Of a stretch of DNA of 64,000 nt, positions 44,125 to 56,092 are shown in pieces. The notes beneath the pieces were generated by a model, which did not search any database, had not been told where the DNA came from, and saw only the letters and a list, made by a program, of their open reading frames with translations. The stretch covers positions 2,728,001-2,792,000 of the forward strand of contig JARUPY010000189.1 in NCBI GenBank assembly GCA_029817715.1, written 5' to 3'. Made by a program: the position numbers and the translations under genes. Numbering within the stretch: position 1 is the stretch's first letter; the number at the start of each line of letters is the position of its first letter. Source of the DNA: Melastoma dodecandrum (Eukaryota; Streptophyta; Magnoliopsida; Myrtales; Melastomataceae).

Positions 44125-47106
44125 AATATCAATTACTCACCTCTCTATATTCTCACAGCAAACACGGGCGATCCACAGAATCAAATGAGTAGACCACTCT
44201 GGCAAACAAGCTCTCCGCAACTTTCGAGAACAACAATCAGGTCCATCAGGAAAATCTCAACAACCCATGTCCACATCCCACGATTCTTCCCCGAGAATTA
44301 TGGTTCTTATCCCAACAAATTAGAAAATACCTCGTGATCTCACCTAGCAAAAAGAGCATCCACGTTCAGTGGACAACAGCTTCCCAAGAAGGATCCCAAC
44401 GTCTCCGAGATTCTGGGGGCACCAGAAACTGCTTCCAAAAAATTCTTCTAAAGACCACTTCGGAGACAGATAAAAAAAGACAGAGCACTCATCGGCAGAG
44501 GGGGTCACCTTCTAGAGAGACCACCATTCCCTGATTGATCCCTGCTACGTCCCCGTCACCCTCCAGTCAAGGTGAGTCTATGCCAAGGACATGGAAATCC
44601 TTCCGTCGTCAGCCCAAACCCGGTTGCTGTCGATCACAACTGGAGATGGCCGCTACAACAGCAAGCACGATGGCCTTCAGCTCCTCTAGATATGGCAACG
44701 GCAACCAATGGCGTCCGCTATCTCGGCTGTTGAACGCGAATAGGAATAACTACCGAATCGCAAACAACTGTCTCCCGCAACCACGTGGTCTCGTGGGAGG
44801 CCTCCTTTTCTACTGATGTTCGTCCTTTCATGTGCAGGACATGAAGTCGTAGGCGAACCAGAAGGCCCCAAAGATGGCCGCAACAACAGGGAGACACGAT
44901 CCCAACCCCCAAGGAGTCCTGGCAGCGCAGCCCCTCCTCCAATGTTCCCTTGGATCAGCAAACAGCAACTTCAATGCAATGCTGTGCCCACGGCTGGTTC
45001 TCTTTATGATGCCACTTCACTCCATCCGAAAATTGTATTCCTGGAATCAACGATAGTGGCGAACCCATCGGCGGTAGAACCAGTGGCAGCAATCCCTCCC
45101 TCCTCCGGCGTCGCCAGGCCCGACGGCGAACTCGTCTTCCTCGGCATCTCCAGGTTACTAATAGCGGCAGATCGCCCCCGATGTTCCCAGGTCCAACAAC
45201 AGCGGAACCTCCTTCTCCCGATAGCAATGGTGACCCGTCCTCTTTGGCGTCCCCAACGTCCCACAATGATGTCTCCGATAGCGGCGACCTCCAGCTTCCC
45301 GGAGTTTGCGTCGGCGACCATGAGCTATCTCTGGTTCTGAGCTCAGATCCCACCGTTCTCGACGCCCCAAGAACCAGCGGTGGGGAACCCATCTTTCCCC
45401 GGCGTTTCTAGAACCGGCAGCGGCAAACCCGTATCTTTGGCGTCTCTAGACAACCGCAGCAGTGGAGCCCTCTTCTCCCTACGTCTCCAGGACTAGCGGC
45501 GGCAACCTGTTGTCCCCGGCATCCCCAGAGCCAACGGCAGCGAGCTCCGTTCTCCATGACATCTCCAGATCCAACGGGAGCGACCCATGTCCTCCACGAC
45601 GTTCGTCGAACCCAAAGTGTCTTCAGTGAAGCTTCTATCGCGTCTCGTTGACCCCAGGCTATGCCCCTGAGAGGCCGATTTTGCAGGTGTTTTCAATTAA
45701 CTCTTTGCTGGTCACCCGAACCAAAAGAGAGAGAGGTAACAGTTTCCATTCTCGTTAAAGCAATTTCGATTTGTTTAAAATCATTATTACATTTCCTAAT
45801 TGCCTCTTTACGTGTCTGGTTGTGTTTTTGCCAATGATTTCTTGCTTTTACATAAACATATTTTGACAATTTTAATTTTTACAATCCTATTAATTGTCCT
45901 CGATTACATGAAGTTTATTTCTCCAATTGATTTCTTTATGTTGCAATTATTTGAGCATATGTAACTTTTTTTTTTTTCTTTTTATAAAAATTGTGGTTAG
46001 TCATCGATTCTTTTTTAGTATTATTTTATGTCAGATTGAATGTGCGTGAAATTTGCATCCTGTTTTGAAAAGTCGGAAATTTTATTCATACAATTATCGA
46101 TTGATATGAATATTATGATAACTAACGCGCAATGCCCCGTTTGTTTGTTTTACATGAGAAACACGTTGACGATGCGGTGGATTAATTTGCAACATCGGGA
46201 CATCACTCGGTTATTTCAGCATGGATGCACCAAGGAATTATTCTCCGACGTTCAAGGATCAATCTTTATGGGCCCAAATGCCCTATGTACATTGAGCATG
46301 CAATTAACGAAGGATCGACATCAACGGGCTCATAACGCCCCGTAAGTATGCTTCTTACTCAATTAAGTTCTAATCATTCGATTTGATTTAAACTAGAACT
46401 TTCTGACCACTCTCTTGTTTGCTTTACATGAACATCAATCGAGGAGTGCAAGAATTCAACAAGACGGAGGCCAAAGACCGAAGGTTACATGAAGGCGCGT
46501 GTATCAAACCGCGTGGATCTTTCCGCGTGTGTAAAAACCGCGATGTCAAGATATTAAAGCGGCCCCAACCGTCATCTCAGGTACATGAAGGAGGTGCGGG
46601 CCTCCCGATTTTCTTTATTTCCACATGTAACGGGTCGTGGGCCCAAGTGCATAGGCCCACGATCACCACCCTTTCCCGCTCCCTTTGATCTAAATACTTG
46701 ATCTGTGGTTGCGGTGCATGCTATTAAGCTTTAGGATTTTATCGTCGCATGTTGTTTGTCAAACCAACACACATGAGTTCAGGCCCAAAAGGCCCGGATC
46801 GGGTCCAACGCCCGTAAAACATTGACATGAGTCCGGAGTCATGCCCGGATCGGGTCCAACACCCGTTAATCAAAAGCAAACTTTTGGAGCAAACGCCACA
46901 TTTTCGCATGTTTAAGTGTAAGAGTTAGTAATCAAGGATCCCCGAATCCTACTCTGGTTTTCCGACTTAGACCAATTTTCAAAATTAAGTCGGTGGCGAC
47001 TCCGTAATCGTTTACCTAGGTTAAACAACACATTTTTATAAACGGAGCCATTTTTGGATGAGGGACTAGCGCCCGCGCGCGTGCTAGGCCGGAAGGCGCG
47101 CGTACA

Positions 47107-47111
47107 AGGAC
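47107..47111. repeat. Target-site duplication AGGAC (right)
   Basis: Matches 33352-33356 exactly. Confidence 0.92.
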
Positions 47112-48240
47112 CAACTGCTACTGGTCAATCTCAGTAATAGAGAGGAAGATACGGCTGGAAACCCAAATTTTAAAGATATGCGTGAGATCATTTAACCTTC
47201 AGATCATCGATTATGTTAGTTGTCATTTGTGTAATCTTATCAAACATATCCTTGTCTGTTTAGGTATTGTCTATGCTCATCGCAATGAAGACATAGTTAA
47301 CGGCGGTCGTGGACTCCGATTTTCTAAAGCAACAGTCCACCATGGCGATACACGGCCGCAAATCCCTGATGCTTTTAAGTGACGAGACGTCCCTTAGACT
47401 TCAGAACAGAAAAGGACCATTTTCAAGCACATAGCTGAATTTCGCAACATTGGGGAGCTTGAATTCTGCCAGTGGGTGCTATCCACAACTGTCTCCGAAC
47501 GAGAGGAAGTGCTTCGCAACCTGCTTCTTGTAGTACTCTTCCATGGTATCGAACTCGTATGTGTCAGAACTGTCCTCATTCACGACATAAGCGTTGTCTG
47601 CGGCTGTATGTGCCTCCAGCTCATAATGCTTCCATAGCCATTCTCACCTTTCGGATTGTAGCAATACCTCCCCTTCGCAGTATGGTCTCTGCTTCCAATG
47701 AAGGCCACCATATTCAAAAATGTAAACGATGTCTCTACTTCAGAGTCGTGGTGTAACTAAACAAACCCATCGACAAGTGGACTGCTCATTTTTAACCTTA
47801 GAGAGCACAATAATATTTACCGATAAATAGTCCCCGAGGAATTCGAAATACTATGTGGATGAGACTATAGTGGGCTGCAACAACTCTCTGATTTTGACAG
47901 GATTAAATTCATACACCGAAATGGTCATTTGTGTTTCAACAACAAGTTCCCTCATAATGTTTCGAGGGTCATTCACGTAAAGACTGAAGGTCGATGTCCA
48001 TCGCATGCTGAGAAAATGCCCATGAGATAAAAGTACGACGACATCACACAGCTTTAGATCAAAAGGAAAATCCTCATAAAGCTTCTAGAGACGAGAGGAT
48101 GGACAATCATTGTATCTACTATGTATTAAAGCCATTAGACTATGAAGCCGCGGATATCTTCATCATGTTATTTCATCAAGCCCTTTGGCTGGTGTTCAAA
48201 CGTTCATCCTTGCGTAACTAGTAGAGAGATATGATTTTTT
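47112..48240. other. Right flank of the insertion, unassigned
   Basis: This was contiguous with 33356 before the insertion. Several frames of 60-95 codons (for example 47182-47382 plus, 47394-47579 minus, 47472-47756 plus) have no recognised family. It may be decayed coding DNA but nothing firm can be said. No 3' LTR of the adjacent minus-strand element was found here. Confidence 0.35.
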
Positions 48241-48418
48241 TCTTTTATTAAGCCGTTCACAGTTTATACTCGTGCGGGCCAGGAGTATTACATGAAGATT
48301 TTTTTTATTTTTTTAACTTTTTTTTTGCTCTTTTTTTTGTTGTTTTTTTCTTTTTTTTGTTGATTTTTTTTAGTTTTATATCGACAGTTTAGGCTCATGC
48401 GACATGGAGCATTATTCT
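48241..48418 (-). other. T-rich 3' flank of minus-strand gypsy element
   Basis: Long T runs with two similar words (GTTCACAGTTTATACTCGTG and CGACAGTTTAGGCTCATGCG) lie just past the integrase stop. Probably the start of the element's 3' non-coding part, truncated. Confidence 0.45.
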
Positions 48419-49260
48419 TCAGGCGTAGTATCGCTTCACGAACTTCCCATTGATTGGTCTGACGCGCACTCCATCTTGATCAACAATCTTGTAGGTGCCC
48501 CCAGTGTAAGCTTCTTGGACGACGTATGGGCCATCCCACTTTGATGTGAATTTGCTTCTAGTCTTATGCGTGACAATTATGGGTCTTCGCACCGCCAAAA
48601 CAAGGTCACCTACTTGAAAGGAGCGATGTCGTACTTTCTTATTAAAAGACTTCGACATCCTTGCCTGATAGCATTCAATCCGCTGCTGGGCTTCAAGAAG
48701 TTTCTCATCCAAAGCTTCTAGTTCCTGTAAGCGTAATCGCGCATTATCCACTTGACAAAGTCCCTCTTGTATGGCTATTCGCAGCGACGATATTTGTCGT
48801 TCAAGTGGAAGGACCACTTAAACACCATAGACCAACGATTATGGCGTCATTTGAGTCGCAGTTCTATACGTCGTACGATACGCCCACAGAGCTTCTCCGA
48901 CTCGTTCATGCCAATCTCTTCTACCTTTATCGACCACCTTCTTTAGAACATTGCATAGCGTTTTATTGAACGCCTCCGCCAACCCGTTTGTGGCCGCTTA
49001 ATACATGGAAGAGTTATATTGTTTGAAACCAAATTGCTCGCAAAATTTATCAATGGCCTTATTAGAGAAATTCCAGCCATTATCTGTGATGATATAGCGA
49101 GGCACACCGTAACGAAAAATAATATTATTCTTGATGAAGGTGATCACCGTTTCCTTCTTCACTTCTCGATTCGGCCCATTTGGAGAAATAGTCGGTTGCC
49201 GCCAGAATATATGAGTGACCCCCTAATGATTTGGGTGTAATGGGTCCTACGACATCTAGC
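48419..49260 (-). pseudogene. Gypsy integrase core and C-terminus
   Basis: Core pieces read IIASWPFEAWGLDVVGPITP, SYILAATDYFSKWAE, then in another frame YGVPRYIITDNGWNF and YYAATNGLAEAFNKTL. The C-terminal block 48817-48419 is intact: MVLPLERQISSLRIAI, MSKSFNKKVRHRSFQVGDLV, KWDGPYVVQEAYTGGTYKIV, RPINGKFVKRYYA. The N-terminal HHCC zinc finger is absent: sequence passes directly from RNase H into the core. Confidence 0.85.
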
Positions 49261-49807
49261 CCCCAGGCTTCAAATGGCCAAGATGCTATAATTGGATGAA
49301 GTATATGACTTATTGTAATATCCGGAAACCGCTCTGCAAGTTTAACCACATAATCATGATAAGGCAAAAGCTCTGGCTTGCGAACCTCGTATGTGGATAG
49401 AAGTTGATTAATCACAAGCTTGGAGTCTCCATATGCCCTCAAACTATGTACTTTGTTATCCATGGCCATTTCTAACCCGAGTATGAGAGCCTGATACTCA
49501 GCATATTATTTGAGCATAACTGAGTGAGGGTATATCCATCAGATGTAACAAAGTCAACTCTAGCTCCCGCGCCTCTTTGTGTAGCTGACCCATCAAAGAA
49601 CATTTTCCATAGAGGGGGAACAACCAACATTACTTCCTCATCGGGTAATTCTTCCGATACTTTCCAATTATCTGGTATAGGATGATCTGCCAAGAAGTCA
49701 GCCAAAGCTTGTCCTTTCACAGCCTTTTGAGGAACGTACAAAATCTCAAACTCTTGGAGCATAAGTGCCCATTTCGCGAGACAACCAAATAATACTGGCC
49801 TCGACAT
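49261..49807 (-). pseudogene. Second, archaeal-type RNase H of the gypsy element
   Basis: QALADFLADHPIPDNW leads into LWKMFFDGSATQRGAGARVD (first catalytic Asp in FDGS). After a frameshift it reads AMDNKVHSLRAYGDSKLVIN (DSKLV Asp) and KLAERFPDITISHI. A second RNase H next to integrase is diagnostic of the Tat lineage. The expected tail is deleted at about 49290. Confidence 0.8.
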
Positions 49808-50954
49808 TATATATTTGAGAGGATATGCACGTGATATGAGATGAACAGAGTGTTCCTACAGATAATGTCACAACTTTTAAATGGCAAACATTAAAGCAAG
49901 ACATTTCTTTTCTATTATCATTCTCCTGAGCTAATAGAACTCCTAGGGAAGCTTCTTGTGCTGCTATATAATGTATTAGGGGTTTTTCTTGGATTGAAGC
50001 ATTTAGGACCGGCGGCTTCGACAAATAGGCCTTTATGTTGTTGAATGCATTTTCACACGTTTCATCCTACTCAAAAGGAATACCTTTCTTCATCAATCTA
50101 TGAAAGGGATGGCATCGTCCTGCCAAGTTTGATATAAACCTTCGAATGTATGCAAGCTTCCCTTGAATGCTCTTTAACTCATGTATATTCCTTGGCCCTG
50201 GCATCTTCATAATTGCATCTATCTTTGATTGATGGACTTCAATGCCACGTTGTCGAACGATAAATCCAAGGCACGTTCCCGAAGTGACCCCGAATGCACA
50301 CTTCAATGGGTTCATCTTTAGTTGATATTTGCGCAGTCTGTCAAATACTTTTCTAAGGTCATCAATATGATCGCGCCTTTGTCAGGATTTGACAACCAGA
50401 TCATCCACGTAGCACTCTACATTCCTGTGGAGAATATCATCAAAGATCCGTTGCATAGTTTGTTGATAATTGCACCCGCATTCTTCAACCCAAAAGGCAT
50501 AACCTTATAACAATATATACCTTTTGGAGTACGAAAAGCTGTAATTTCCTCATCCTTCGGAATTCGGATTTGATTGTATCCCGATGATCCATCCATAGCT
50601 CATGGTCGCGTCCACTATTATCTCAGTAATCGAAAAAGGAAAATCGTCATTGGGACATGCATTATTGAGATCACGAAAATCAACGCAAACTCGGAGTTTA
50701 CTGTTCTTTTTCCTAACAGGTACAATATTTGCAATCCATGTTAGATATTTCACCTCTTGAATAAATCCAGCTTCGATAAGCTTTTTGACTTCGGCCTCTA
50801 TCAATGGGATCAGTTCTGGGCGAACACGTCGTTGAGCTTGCTTTATGGGTCGAACTCCAAGCTTAACAGCTAACTTATGGACTGCTATCTTTGGATCAAG
50901 GCCGGGCATTTCTTTATAGCTCCATGTGAAGACATCTTTGTATTCCTTCAACAA
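49808..50954 (-). pseudogene. Gypsy reverse transcriptase and first RNase H, broken
   Basis: 50954-50550 reads YKDVFTWSYKEMPGLDPKIA, RRVRPELIPLIEAEVKKLIE, AGFIQEVKYLTWIANIVPVR and SKLRVCVDFRDLNNACPNDD. Next come GYNQIRIPKDEEITAFRTPK and PFGLKNAGA, then in a shifted frame the catalytic CYVDDLVVKS. 50315-50067 gives MNPLKCAFGVTSGTCLGFIV and KLAYIRRFISNLAGRCHPFH. 50024-49808 has PLIHYIAAQEASLGVLLAQE of the first RNase H. At least one frameshift and several stops. Confidence 0.88.
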
Positions 50955-51465
50955 TTAGATGTATAACTCCTCTTCTTCAGGGGTTAAACTTGCGCTAAGG
51001 AATATAGGACGATGATCCCCTTCCTCCCCAAGGTCAACTTCCTTCAATTCGTCGACAGTAGACTTTTTTTGGTCCTCGAATACTTCTGGAGCCTCTTCTT
51101 CATCATCCTCTTTAGGGGAAGTGTTTTCATCATCCTCAGTAATTGTGACGTAGTGGGAAGCCACAACATCATTTCCGCTATTACTATGAGACGATTCCCC
51201 ATTACTATTAGTAAATACGCATGTCTTCGTGCTTATTTTCAGTACATTGCTTGTAGTTTACTTCAACAGCCGTTTGACGTTTCATTCGAGAAGGAACTTT
51301 GCTTCGAAGATCCTTTATATCTTCTATGATAATTGGGATAGCTTCTTTTTTATCAACTCTCTTCCACACCATTCGACTTCTTGGAACTTGACTCAATCTT
51401 GATCGCACTGATTTTCGAAACTTAATTTCTTCTTTCTGAGTGTCAAGCCTATCAAATACTGATCT
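50955..51465 (-). pseudogene. Acidic linker between protease and RT
   Basis: 51164-50955 is very acidic (EDDENTSPKEDDEEEAPEVF) and ends SASLTPEEEELYI. 51408-51208 is basic (KRVDKKEAIPIIIEDIKDLR). Spacer regions of this kind lie between protease and RT in Tat polyproteins; a stop separates it from RT. Confidence 0.55.
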
Positions 51466-52916
51466 TCACTCAGACGGGGCTCCAAGTCGATCAAATACCG
51501 AAGTTCTCGTCGATTCGGTTGTAGTTTTATCATCAGCCTCGATGTATTGAGTTGAAGCCTTCTTCACTACTTGATTGACGGGCTTAGGAGTGTCATGCCC
51601 AAGACTGAATTTTGACTTTTGTCTATCACCTCCTGGATTAGCCTCTTTTGAAGCAGCTCCAAGCACCTTCAAGTCCTCTGTGTAGCCGGCCGCAGAGATT
51701 AGCCTGAATGCATTTGGAACAAATCCGTGGGTGCGCCTGTCAAGCAATGAATCTGGATAGATAATTGCCCCTTGTTTAGGCACGAGAAAACCTTTTAAAG
51801 GTGTACTCGTTTGAGCAATTGTTGTCATTTTTGTCACCGGCCAGTTAAGTTCCTTTGGCACCACTATTTCTTCAGCATGGCTACTCACGAAAGGTGGTTC
51901 CCCCGCTTTTCGAAGGGCTCTTGGTATATAGCGCAAGATCGGCACATTCTGTTTAGACTTGTCATCCGCCCTTTCATTTTTAACTGTCGGATTAACTGAA
52001 GGTACCTCTTGTTGAATAGGTGAAACTTCTACGTCCGACTTCTTCGTGATATCCCTCTCAATCGGTGCAAGCTTCGAGACTTTTTCTTCAGCATCGGTAC
52101 GCTTATTAGAGTAAAATTTTACATCGGTGAAGTATGACTCCGCTTCCGTAAAGGGTTTTGCATCTGCCCATACTGTGTGGGTTACCCCATCCATCACAAA
52201 TTTAAAGCAATGATGGAGCGTGGATGCAACGACTCCATATTCATGCAGCCATGGTCGTCCCAACAACATATTATAGGTGGTGTTGGAATCGATGACATAG
52301 AATGTCTCTCCAGCTTCTATATCTCCAATAGTGAGGGTGAGACATATCTTCCCAACGGCTCGTTCTCCCCCCTGGTTGAATCTTTGGATTATTAGCCGAC
52401 TAGTTGATAAATCGTCAACCCCTAGCCCAATCTTTTTCAGTGATTTTAGTGAAAAGATATTGACTGCTGAACCTGGGTCGACCAGTATTCGATTGACCTT
52501 CATACCATAAGCATATCCCGATACAAATAGAGGCCGATTATGAGATTTATGACCTATAAAAAGATCTTCATCGGAAAATGTGATTGTTGTACCATCTTCT
52601 CGTAATTTCACAACATTCATCACTGCAGGATCTTCTGGTGTGTCAACCTTCGCGGCTCTCACTTCTTTGTCTGCATCAATGTGGTGCAACTCCTAGACAG
52701 ATTTGCAAGTTTTCGAAAACGTTCCGCAAAGAAATCCCATAACGTAGCCTATGTTGGCTTCTTCAAGGATTGGTCATCTAGCGAACTCTCCTCTTTCACC
52801 ATTTTCCTATAATACACTTTTATTGATGATCTCATCGTAATCTTTGCTCGTACAGGAGGTGTTTTCTTAACAGTCTTAAAAGACTTCTTCCGATTCCTTT
52901 TGTGAGTCACCAAAGT
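51466..52916 (-). pseudogene. Gypsy aspartic protease region (407-aa open frame)
   Basis: The open frame from 52689 contains FIGHKSHNRPLFVSGYAYGM, NRILVDPGSAVNIFSLKSLK (catalytic Asp in LVDPGSAVN, usually DGGS or DSGS) and ETFYVIDSNTTYNMLLGRPW, the flap-to-C-terminal part. A basic and proline-rich spacer follows. It is in a different frame from gag. The stretch 52690-52916 between them is a short decayed linker. Confidence 0.82.
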
Positions 52917-54260
52917 TCAGCTTTCTTCAGTAGATGCTTCCTCAGAGCTAACCACACAACTTGACACATTGGTCATATATCGTTGCATTATCCCCAGACT
53001 TTGTAGTCCAATTATCTTAGCAGAATCGACAGTCCCGAATATGATGTTAGGCGTATCATTGTTTGCGACACTGATCATATTCGAAGGTGCAATATAGGCT
53101 CCTAAATCGATCTTGTTGTCACGTACAAGCTCCATGACCTTCTCCTTAAAGACGAAACAATTTTCAATTAGATGGCCTAAGACATGATGGTACTTGCAGA
53201 AGTTAGGATTGTCAGCTAGATTCGCTTGTTGGGGTCGCTTTGATTGCGGAAGATCGATCATTTTAGAAGACAACATATAGTCAAATATTTCTGCAACATC
53301 TTCATCGGGGAAAGGATATTTCTTGTTTTGCCTTTCTTCAAGAGTTAGGTGTTACCTCTTCATCCGGGGTGCTTCTGCAGGTGATTATCTATTTGCTGGG
53401 ACTTTTCCTTTTACAATTGGAACTTTGACAGGAGCTACATCTGTAGTCATTACCTGCTTCTTGGTATCCTTGAAAGCGGGCTTGCCCCCAGTTCTATTTC
53501 CTAGTCTTCCTGTCCCTCTAGGTGGCTCAGGAATTGGGATACTGTTTACGTTGGTACCAACAAAGCTTAACCACATGTCATGACCATTTGTCGCCAACTC
53601 CTCGAATGATCGAAGTTTGAGCCCTTGTAGAATATATCAAATCCTCCAGAGCATGCCATGAATGCACATGTCGATAGAAGTTTCCTCTGATAGACGATCC
53701 CTATAGTTTAAGCTTAGATTCCTCCATCGCTGGATATAGTCGACGACGGGTTCTTCCTCCCATTGGCGAGTATTTGTTAACTCGATCATGCTCACCACGC
53801 GTCGCGTGCGGTAGAAGCTGTTTAGAAACTCCCTTTTCATTTGTTCCCAACTATCAATGGTGCCTGTCTTGAGGTCAATGTACCAATCAAAAGCGTTTCC
53901 CTTCAGAGAGCGAACAAACTGCTTAACCATCCAATCCCCATCAGTGCCCGCATTGCTGCGAGTTTCGACGAAATGAGCCACATGTTGACGTGGATTCCCC
54001 TTTCCGCCAAATTGTTGGAAATATGGAGGCTGATATCCGACTAGCATCTTAAGGCCTTCGATTCTTCGGTTGTAAGGCTTATAGTATGCCGAAGATGATG
54101 ATGATTTACCTTCAAGCTCGCTCTTCACCGTCTCTTTTATTAATTCCATCATTGCTTTCACTATAGTAGGATCTTCAACAACGGACGTGTGCTTTGCCGA
54201 ATCATCAACATTCATGACCCATTTTCCTTTGTCAACTTGGGTGCGCGAACTTTCTTCCAT
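52917..54260 (-). pseudogene. Gypsy gag with CHHC-type knuckle
   Basis: 54260-53637 reads LKMLVGYQPPYFQQFGGKGN, HVAHFVETRSNAGTDGDWMV, FVRSLKGNAFDWYIDLKTGT and MKREFLNSFYRTRRVVSMIE, a typical Tat gag capsid. After a stop, 53597-53385 and then 53276-52917 continue in the same frame with CKYHHVLGHLIENCFVFKEK, the C-H-H-C metal-binding motif near the end of Tat gags. Three or more in-frame stops. Confidence 0.85.
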
Positions 54261-55214
54261 AAATGTTTTATCGGCGTCTTTACTCTCCAGCTTTTTGACA
54301 ATGTCCGCTCTTAGGTTGAGCAGTAAGGGTCGCTAAGAATAGAGTTGTTCAAATCCCTCTGGCTGCGCAGGAATATGAACAAAACAAGTGCATCCAAACA
54401 CTCGCGTAGTTCAAAAAAGTTCTAGCAAGCGTTGGGACGCGCTTTATAATAACATAAAAAGGGGGCTGAGAAGCTGTTGCTTGCTGTGTAGTCCATTTGT
54501 TGCTCTCTTTCTTTCATAAAAAGCATCATAGCATCCACAGTTATTGTGAGAGCTGCGACCTGATCTTCAAGTGAAGGAGTATCCTCCATCATCACTGGCA
54601 TGACTTCAAAACCGTTAGTTGAATCAGCTCTTGGGGAAGAATCCAACGGAGAGTCACTTGAAGAGATATTTTCAAAACTTATCTATGGCATAGGAGATAC
54701 TAGAACCTTGGCAGTTGGTTGAGACGACTTAGGGGAAATTGCTCTAAGCATTTCTTTAATTTCTTTAGTCAGTTTACGAGTTTTGGCCACAGATTGGGCA
54801 TATGTCCACTTTTGAGAGGCCTCCTCTTTGAGAACATCCTTGTAAGATGGGGAATCTTTAGGGGAGATAGATTTGAGCATTTATTCTTTCTCTTCAGCTT
54901 GTTTGCGCGTCATGGCCACATATTAGGCATAATTCCATTTTGGAGAGTCCACGTCATTGAGAGTATTCTTTTCAGCTGTATCTTTGTAACATGGGGATGC
55001 CTTGGGGGAGATGGACTTGAGCAATTCCTCAGTCTCCTTATATAATTCAGCAATGGTCCTAGCCTTGACGAACTTTGGAAACTCAGCAGATAAAGAGCCC
55101 TCGGTTGAGAGTGAAGGAAAAGCAGCAAGCTAATTGTATGCGACAACATTCTTGATGTTGATCATCTTTGGCGCCTTGTGAATTCCTTGAAGTAAAGAGA
55201 TGAGAGGTAGAGAT
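54261..55214 (-). pseudogene. Gag N-terminal/leader region of the gypsy element
   Basis: 54646-54422 reads SLEDQVAALTITVDAMMLFM, a coiled coil expected at a gag N-terminus. Further upstream two related stretches (54880-54683 and about 55060-54890) repeat the pattern SISPKDSPSYKDVLKEEASQ/KW, suggesting a tandem duplication of a 60-70 residue unit. Stops interrupt all frames. Confidence 0.6.
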
Positions 55215-55233
55215 GGTCCCACTGGGCATGCCA
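55215..55233 (-). other. Putative primer-binding site
   Basis: TGGCATGCCCAGTGGGACC on the minus strand begins 6 bp after the LTR end and starts with the TGG of a tRNA-CCA complement. The tRNA was not identified. Confidence 0.55.
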
Positions 55234-55239
55234 GAAATT

Positions 55240-56092
55240 TGTGAACACTAAAATCTCGCGGGGAAATATCAGCATACAAATTGTCATATTAAAATGTGTA
55301 GCGGGTTCTATCTCTAGTCACGAATATAATACGTGATTCCTCTAATTCGATCTTTGAAGAATAACGGTTGTGAATGGTAATCCTAAGCTGTAGCAGAATT
55401 TCAGCAGAACTTCGGGATGAAATATTAACGAAGTCGTCGGGGCCTATGGGTGTGATCAGGCAGAGCTTCGATATCTTGACGAAGTCGTCGGGGCCGTTGG
55501 GCGTGATCCGGCAGAGCTTCCATATCTTGATGAAGTCGTCGATGCCTTTGGGCCTGATCCGGCAGAGCTTCGATATCTTGATGAAGTCGTCGGGGCCTTT
55601 AGGCGTGATCCGACAGAACTTCGATATCTTGATGAAGTCGTCAGGGCCTTTGGGCGTGATCCGGCAGAGCTTCAAGGCGCGTTGCAGAAGGACATCGGGG
55701 CAATGGACGTCGGTAGGGCTTCAGCGAGCGGGAGTCGGTAAGAGTTTTCAAGAGCTCCAGGTGTCTTCTCTCCACCTATGAATATACCGTATGTCCCTTG
55801 TGAATGAATGAGAAGGACTCTATTTATAGGGCTCCTGGGCCGATTTATGTTAGAAAGTTGATCATCTCATATAAGACAATTTCCTATATGTCGGGCTATG
55901 GGCTTGCTTGAATTTGGGTTTATTTCGGCCTAAAGTACTTTTGTTTGAGTTAGGCTTGTGACTTTCATAGGGCCCTAACATATTATTTCATGGATTTGGA
56001 TATATAATCCATAAGCCCCTTTTTAATGATTGTGTTTATAGCCCTTTGTAGAAATTGAATAAGACCCAATATATCATTCTTGATATGAGACT
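55240..56092 (-). repeat. 5' LTR of the minus-strand gypsy element
   Basis: Read on the minus strand it starts at 56092 (AGTCTCATATCAAG; the T of TG seems mutated) and ends GATTTTAGTGTTCACA at 55240. A TATAAATAG box lies at about 55818-55826. It is homologous throughout to 13074-13835 but about 90 bp longer, largely because of two extra 51-bp units. Confidence 0.82.
55424..55678 (-). repeat. 51-bp tandem repeat, 5 units, inside the LTR
   Basis: Five units encode, in one minus-strand frame, KLCRITPKGPDDFIKIS with variations. The related LTR at 13074 has three units. Confidence 0.88.

Larger units (their letters stand above)
33357..47106 (+). mobile_element. Giant-LTR Tat-like Ty3/gypsy element, non-autonomous (LARD-like), 13.75 kb
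   Basis: The two 4.5-kb direct repeats (33357-37899 and 42556-47106) have TG...CA ends and are bounded by AGGAC on both outer sides. A PBS follows the first and a purine tract precedes the second, so they are LTRs and not a segmental duplication. The internal 4.66 kb keeps only the last part of integrase (about 40450-40641), and the rest is repetitive non-coding DNA. The integrase tail and Arg-tRNA PBS fit the Tat/Ogre-type lineage. The element must have been moved by proteins from another copy. Its LTRs contain captured plant gene sequence. Confidence 0.92.
42556..47106 (+). repeat. 3' LTR (4551 bp)
   Basis: Partner of 33357-37899, offset 9199 bp at the start. It differs by small indels, for example an extra TTGCTTTT near 45843, and substitutions. 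Ends GAAGGCGCGCGTACA, followed by the AGGAC duplication. Confidence 0.93.
48241..56092 (-). mobile_element. Decayed Tat-lineage Ty3/gypsy element with one LTR
   Basis: Read on the minus strand the order is LTR (56092-55240), PBS, gag, protease, RT, RNase H with a second archaeal-type RNase H, integrase. This is the Tat-lineage arrangement. Frames change several times (between gag and protease, protease and RT, RNase H and integrase) and many stops occur. A 3' LTR is missing on the low-coordinate side, so the element is truncated. Confidence 0.8.

Noticed and set aside
33357..47106. Segmental or tandem gene duplication of an LRR gene 9.2 kb apart
   Set aside because: The duplicated blocks have TG/CA ends, a PBS after the first, a purine tract before the second and AGGAC on both outer sides, so they are LTRs of one element.
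47112..48418. 3' LTR of the minus-strand gypsy element
   Set aside because: No stretch resembling the 55240-56092 LTR was found here.
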